The notes below the pieces were generated by a model, which was given only the letters and a program-made list of their open reading frames with translations, did no database searches and had not been told where the DNA came from. This document shows positions 61,037 to 64,000 of a DNA stretch of 64,000 bases, piece after piece. The number at the start of each line of letters is the position of its first letter. Positions within the stretch are counted from its first letter, which is position 1. A program made the position numbers and the translations under genes. Source of the stretch: Microbulbifer sp. VAAF005 (GTDB lineage Bacteria > Pseudomonadota > Gammaproteobacteria > Pseudomonadales > Cellvibrionaceae); assembly GCF_030012985.1 (NCBI RefSeq), contig NZ_CP120233.1:2517501-2581500 (forward strand). Direction: 5' to 3'.

Positions 61037-61178
61037 AGATTCGTGACTCGGGACTTGTCACGGGATCCCTCCCACTGGTGTGGCCCTCAAGTCAGAGACC
61101 CCGCAGTTGGCAGAGAAATGTTTGCTAAGCGAATACCCTAAGACCCTGGGCCCCCTTGTTTTTTCGGGGCCTTTTTTT
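61037..61178 (+). ncRNA. Candidate small RNA or leader upstream of cca
   Basis: A ~140-nt transcript is predicted from the promoter at 61003-61030 to an intrinsic terminator (GGCCCC 61149-61154, GGGGCC 61166-61171, then seven T). It has no convincing ORF. Predicted stems: CGTGAC/GTCACG (61042-61047 and 61057-61062) with GGGA in its loop; CCAC/GTGG; and TTGGCA/TGCTAA (61107-61112 and 61123-61128). It does not resemble 6S, SRP RNA, tmRNA or RsmY/Z. It may also act as a leader that attenuates cca, which starts 140 bp further on. Confidence 0.6.
61148..61178 (+). terminator. Terminator of the candidate small RNA
   Basis: GGCCCC and GGGGCC arms with an 11-nt T-rich loop, followed by TTTTTTT (61172-61178). 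A good intrinsic terminator well upstream of cca. Confidence 0.85.
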
Positions 61179-61317
61179 ATCTTGCCGAAGCTTCTTACAC
61201 TCCTACCGCTCATCCTCCGTCCAGCAGACAAACCTGGAACAACGCCGGAACAAATGGACTTATGGCAGTACAATCACCTATCAGATCACTGGACCCTCCA
61301 GCTCTGGAGCAAATGTT

Positions 61318-62538
61318 TTGAAGATCTACCTTGTTGGCGGCGCAGTGCGCGACAGACTTTTGAATCGTCCAGTCACCGAGCGCGACTGGGTAGTAGTTGG
61401 AGCAAGTGCAGATAGAATGCAGGACCTCGGATACAGCCCAGTAGGCAAAGATTTTCCAGTATTCCTACACCCTGAGACCGGAGAAGAATACGCTCTCGCT
61501 CGAACTGAAAGAAAGAGCGGCCACGGCTATGGCGGTTTTACCGTTAACGCCGATGCCAATATCACTCTGGAAGAGGATCTCCTGCGGCGAGACCTCACTA
61601 TTAATGCCATTGCAGAAGACATCGACGGCAAGCTAATAGACCCCTACGGCGGGCAGAAAGATCTGGAGGCACGGCTTTTGCGCCATGTTTCTCCTGCGTT
61701 TGCCGAAGACCCCTTAAGAGTACTGCGAGTAGCCCGCTTTGCCGCCCGCTACCATCACCTTGGCTTTAGCGTTGCCCCTGAGACCATGATACTCATGCGC
61801 CAGATGGTAGAAGCGGGTGAAGTGGAATATCTGGTGGCCGAGAGGGTCTGGAAAGAGGTAAGCCGGGCACTTACCGAGCCAGACCCCGATATTTTTATTC
61901 GGGTACTGCGAGACTGCGGCGCCCTATCAGTACTTTTACCAGAGTTAGAGAATTTGTTTGGTGTTCCTCAGCCGCCCAAACACCATCCCGAAGTGGACAC
62001 TGGAGAACACGTACTACTAGCCCTGCGCGCCTCACCGGCAGAGCTCCCATTGCGTTTTGCAGTACTGCTACACGACCTGGGCAAAGGACTGACTCCCGAG
62101 GAGATTCTCCCCAGCCACCACGGCCACGAGGCCGCAGGCGTACCTCTTGTAAAGGCCGTCTGTGAGCGCTGGCGTACCCCAAAAGACCTGACAGCACTAG
62201 CTGTCGGGGTCTGCGAATATCACCTGCATTGCCACAGAGCCTTCGAATTGCGCCCACAGACCATTATGAAGATGATCCGCAGTCTGGATGCCTTGCGACG
62301 TCCCGAGCGATTTGAAAACTTTCTTCGCGCCTGTGAGGCTGATGCCCGAGGTCGTGAAGGACTGGAGAATCGAGATTATCCACAGGTGGACTTTTTGCGC
62401 GCCGCTCGAAATGGGGCAGCGGCATTAACTGCTGAGGAGTTGATTAAACAGGGCTACCAGGGTGCGAAACTCGGGCAAGCACTGGACCGGGAGCGCATCA
62501 AGGCAATCGCCAAAGTAAAGGATGACTACATTGCGTAA
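61318..62538 (+). CDS. cca: Multifunctional CCA-adding tRNA nucleotidyltransferase
   Basis: Adds and repairs the 3' CCA end of tRNAs. The 406-residue protein has [12 protein letters not shown], the GxGxSxxxxDxxV-like nucleotidyl site, [12 protein letters not shown], and a C-terminal HD domain (LLHDLGKG) with phosphatase/phosphodiesterase activity in the long gammaproteobacterial form. Translation starts at TTG 61318 with GGAG 8 nt upstream; earlier in-frame ATGs overlap the small RNA terminator. The end overlaps the SDR gene by 17 nt. Confidence 0.95.
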   Translation: MKIYLVGGAVRDRLLNRPVTERDWVVVGASADRMQDLGYSPVGKDFPVFLHPETGEEYALARTERKSGHGYGGFTVNADANITLEEDLLRRDLTINAIAEDIDGKLIDPYGGQKDLEARLLRHVSPAFAEDPLRVLRVARFAARYHHLGFSVAPETMILMRQMVEAGEVEYLVAERVWKEVSRALTEPDPDIFIRVLRDCGALSVLLPELENLFGVPQPPKHHPEVDTGEHVLLALRASPAELPLRFAVLLHDLGKGLTPEEILPSHHGHEAAGVPLVKAVCERWRTPKDLTALAVGVCEYHLHCHRAFELRPQTIMKMIRSLDALRRPERFENFLRACEADARGREGLENRDYPQVDFLRAARNGAAALTAEELIKQGYQGAKLGQALDRERIKAIAKVKDDYIA

Positions 62539-63259
62539 TGTGCTAATTACCGGTGCCGCTGCACGCCTGGGTCGTGCTATTGCTGAAGAACTACATAGAG
62601 ATCACAGAGTTGTTATTCACTATCGCAACTCGGCTGATGCTGCCAAGGCCCTGGCAAACGAGCTGAACCAACGTCGTCCCAACTCTGCCATAGCGTTGCA
62701 CAGTGAGTTGAATAGCGCCGAAGCCTGTTCCAATCTGGCCCAACGTGCACAAGAGGCCTGGGGCGGTATTGATGTTCTGGTCAACAATGCCTCAGCATTT
62801 CACCCCACATCTGTGGGAAATGCGACCGAGGAGGACTGGGATCGGCTGGTAGGCAGCAACCTCAAAGCCCCCTTCTTTCTCACTCAGGCCCTGAAAGAAA
62901 CACTCAGCCAACAGCTGGGTTGCGTTGTTAATATGGCGGATATTCACGCCGAGCGCCCAATGCCCAAGCATACTATCTACTGCGCCGCCAAGGCTGGGCT
63001 GGTAATGCTGACAAAAAGCCTCGCTCTGGAGCTGTCTCCCCAGGTCCGGGTCAATGCAGTCGCCCCCGGTGCCATTCTTTGGCCAGAGCAAGAGGCAACT
63101 AACGAAGCCAAGAAAGCACAAATCACCCAGCGCATTCCTTTGGCCCGAACCGGTGACCCCAGTGATATCGCCAAGACCGTGCGCTTCCTTGCCTGTGATG
63201 CCCCCTATATCAACGGTCAGGTTATTGCCGTTGACGGCGGCCGCAACCTCAATATCTAG
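62522..63259 (+). CDS. Pteridine reductase-like short-chain dehydrogenase
   Basis: NAD(P)-dependent reductase of the SDR family, related to FolM/pteridine reductase. The 245-residue protein has the cofactor motif [11 protein letters not shown] with the following HYRNSADA loop typical of pteridine reductases, NNASAFHP, and the catalytic YCAAK. The usual catalytic serine position holds aspartate-containing MADIHAERP, as in pteridine reductases. The gene overlaps cca by 17 nt, so they are likely co-translated. Confidence 0.85.
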   Translation: MTTLRNVLITGAAARLGRAIAEELHRDHRVVIHYRNSADAAKALANELNQRRPNSAIALHSELNSAEACSNLAQRAQEAWGGIDVLVNNASAFHPTSVGNATEEDWDRLVGSNLKAPFFLTQALKETLSQQLGCVVNMADIHAERPMPKHTIYCAAKAGLVMLTKSLALELSPQVRVNAVAPGAILWPEQEATNEAKKAQITQRIPLARTGDPSDIAKTVRFLACDAPYINGQVIAVDGGRNLNI

Positions 63260-63367
63260 AGCAGTCCAACCAATATCTAAAACAGTCCAACAACGGGGCT
63301 TCACTTCAATTTCACCGGCACTCTGTCAGAATGTTTTGTAACTTCCTCTGCCACAAGAGATTTGCCG

Positions 63368-64000
63368 GTGCGCTCACTGAAGATATTGTTGATTGAAGAT
63401 AACCCCACTATCGCCCGCCAGCTTGCCGAATTCCTACATGCTGAGGGCTGGCAGATAGATTATGCCCACCGGGGTCGCCAGGGCTTACAGCTGGCCCTGG
63501 AACAAATCTTCGACCTGATTATTCTCGACCTGGGCCTGCCGGATATGGACGGCTTAGAGGTCTGCGAAAAGATCAAGGCACAAGCGCCAGTTAACATGCC
63601 AATTCTGATGTTAACTGCCCGAGATGCTCTCGCAGATAAAGAACGCGGATTTGGTATCGGTGCCGATGACTATTTATGTAAGCCCTTCGAACCAAGGGAA
63701 CTAATACTGAGATGCCGCGCCCTGGCCCGCAGACACCAGCTGCATACCAGTGAAGAAATTAAGGTCGGTGATTTACAGATAAACCAGCGCCAGCAAACGG
63801 CCTACCGGGATAAACAACCTCTGCCCCTGACAACTATCGGTTTTCGCATTCTCACTATGCTCGCCCAGGCGTCGCCAGCACCAGTAAGCCGCTCGGCAAT
63901 AATCCACCATATTTGGGGTGATGAACCCCCAGAAACAGACGCCTTAAAATCCCACATTTATAGTCTTCGCCAAACACTGGATAAGCCTTTCCAGGCCCCT
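63368..64000 (+). CDS. OmpR-family response regulator (partial, runs off the window)
   Basis: From GTG 63368 the first 211 codons are visible. The receiver domain has the acidic pair (LLIEDN), the phospho-acceptor aspartate in LIILDLGLPDMDG, LTARD and CKPFEP. The C-terminal winged helix begins at about residue 135 and the recognition region (SHIYSLRQTLDK) is reached before the window ends. A sensor kinase gene probably follows. It is 108 bp after the SDR gene; AAGAGA lies before the start. Confidence 0.9.
   Translation, partial: MRSLKILLIEDNPTIARQLAEFLHAEGWQIDYAHRGRQGLQLALEQIFDLIILDLGLPDMDGLEVCEKIKAQAPVNMPILMLTARDALADKERGFGIGADDYLCKPFEPRELILRCRALARRHQLHTSEEIKVGDLQINQRQQTAYRDKQPLPLTTIGFRILTMLAQASPAPVSRSAIIHHIWGDEPPETDALKSHIYSLRQTLDKPFQAP

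Noticed and set aside
61037..61178. 6S RNA, SRP RNA or an RsmY/Z-type RNA
   Set aside because: No long central-bubble fold as in 6S, no SRP Alu/tetraloop signature, and only two GGA motifs.
61156..61317. Upstream extension of cca by 54 residues
   Set aside because: It would begin inside the small RNA terminator, and the extra residues do not resemble CCA enzymes; the TTG at 61318 has a good ribosome site.

Overview
The window is a chromosomal stretch from a gammaproteobacterium. Gene order closely follows the Pseudomonas layout (tyrS beside an rRNA promoter, M23 peptidase, anmK, erpA, argC; coq7, osmC, vfr, trpC/D/G/E; rpe, murU, amgK, lptD, surA, pdxA, rsmA, apaH). Base composition and mixed content suggest a marine Cellvibrionales-type genome such as Microbulbifer; that placement is inference, with no 16S in the window. 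Nearly everything is housekeeping; I found no phage, CRISPR array or defence island.

Layout. 1-250: tandem rRNA-type promoters firing leftward out of the window. 250-9600: tyrS, M23 peptidase, anmK, erpA, bactofilin, a DUF6776-like protein, argC, ClC channel, hemJ. 9650-15000: ThiD-like kinase, hemL, a BenE-type transporter with its own GntR regulator and palindromic operator, hemB. 15000-22900: PBP1b, a PfkB kinase, a GGDEF/EAL protein, a three-gene envelope/copper cluster. 22900-29640: dsbD, aroQ-accB-accC, prmA, a zinc-ribbon membrane protein. 29800-36500: dusB-fis, purH, purD, coq7, osmC, vfr. 36500-43500: a complete trpL-E-(small ORF)-G-D-C unit on the minus strand, rpe, and murU-amgK. 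43700-50500: lptD-surA-pdxA-rsmA-apaH. 50600-53400: a zinc metallopeptidase gene split by an IS4-family, IS50/Tn5-like insertion sequence. 53700-64000: galE, the prkA-yeaH-spoVR stress cluster, an HTH/receiver protein, a candidate small RNA, cca, a pteridine reductase-like SDR and a partial OmpR-type regulator.

Three haem steps (hemJ, hemL, hemB), two purine steps (purH, purD), the muropeptide recycling enzymes AnmK and AmgK-MurU, and the LPS/outer-membrane pair LptD-SurA are all here. The most notable non-textbook items are: a candidate ~140-nt RNA with a strong promoter and terminator upstream of cca; a small ORF overlapping both trpE and trpG; a trp leader peptide; the clean IS insertion with reconstructable target gene; and an operator that covers the start codon of the transporter gene.

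Data caution: nine genes (lipoprotein, dsbD, accC, DUF3426 gene, coq7, trpE, lptD, metallopeptidase, yeaH) contain ten single-base frame breaks, each at a homopolymer run. Because accC and lptD are normally essential, I read these as sequencing indels rather than real pseudogenes.
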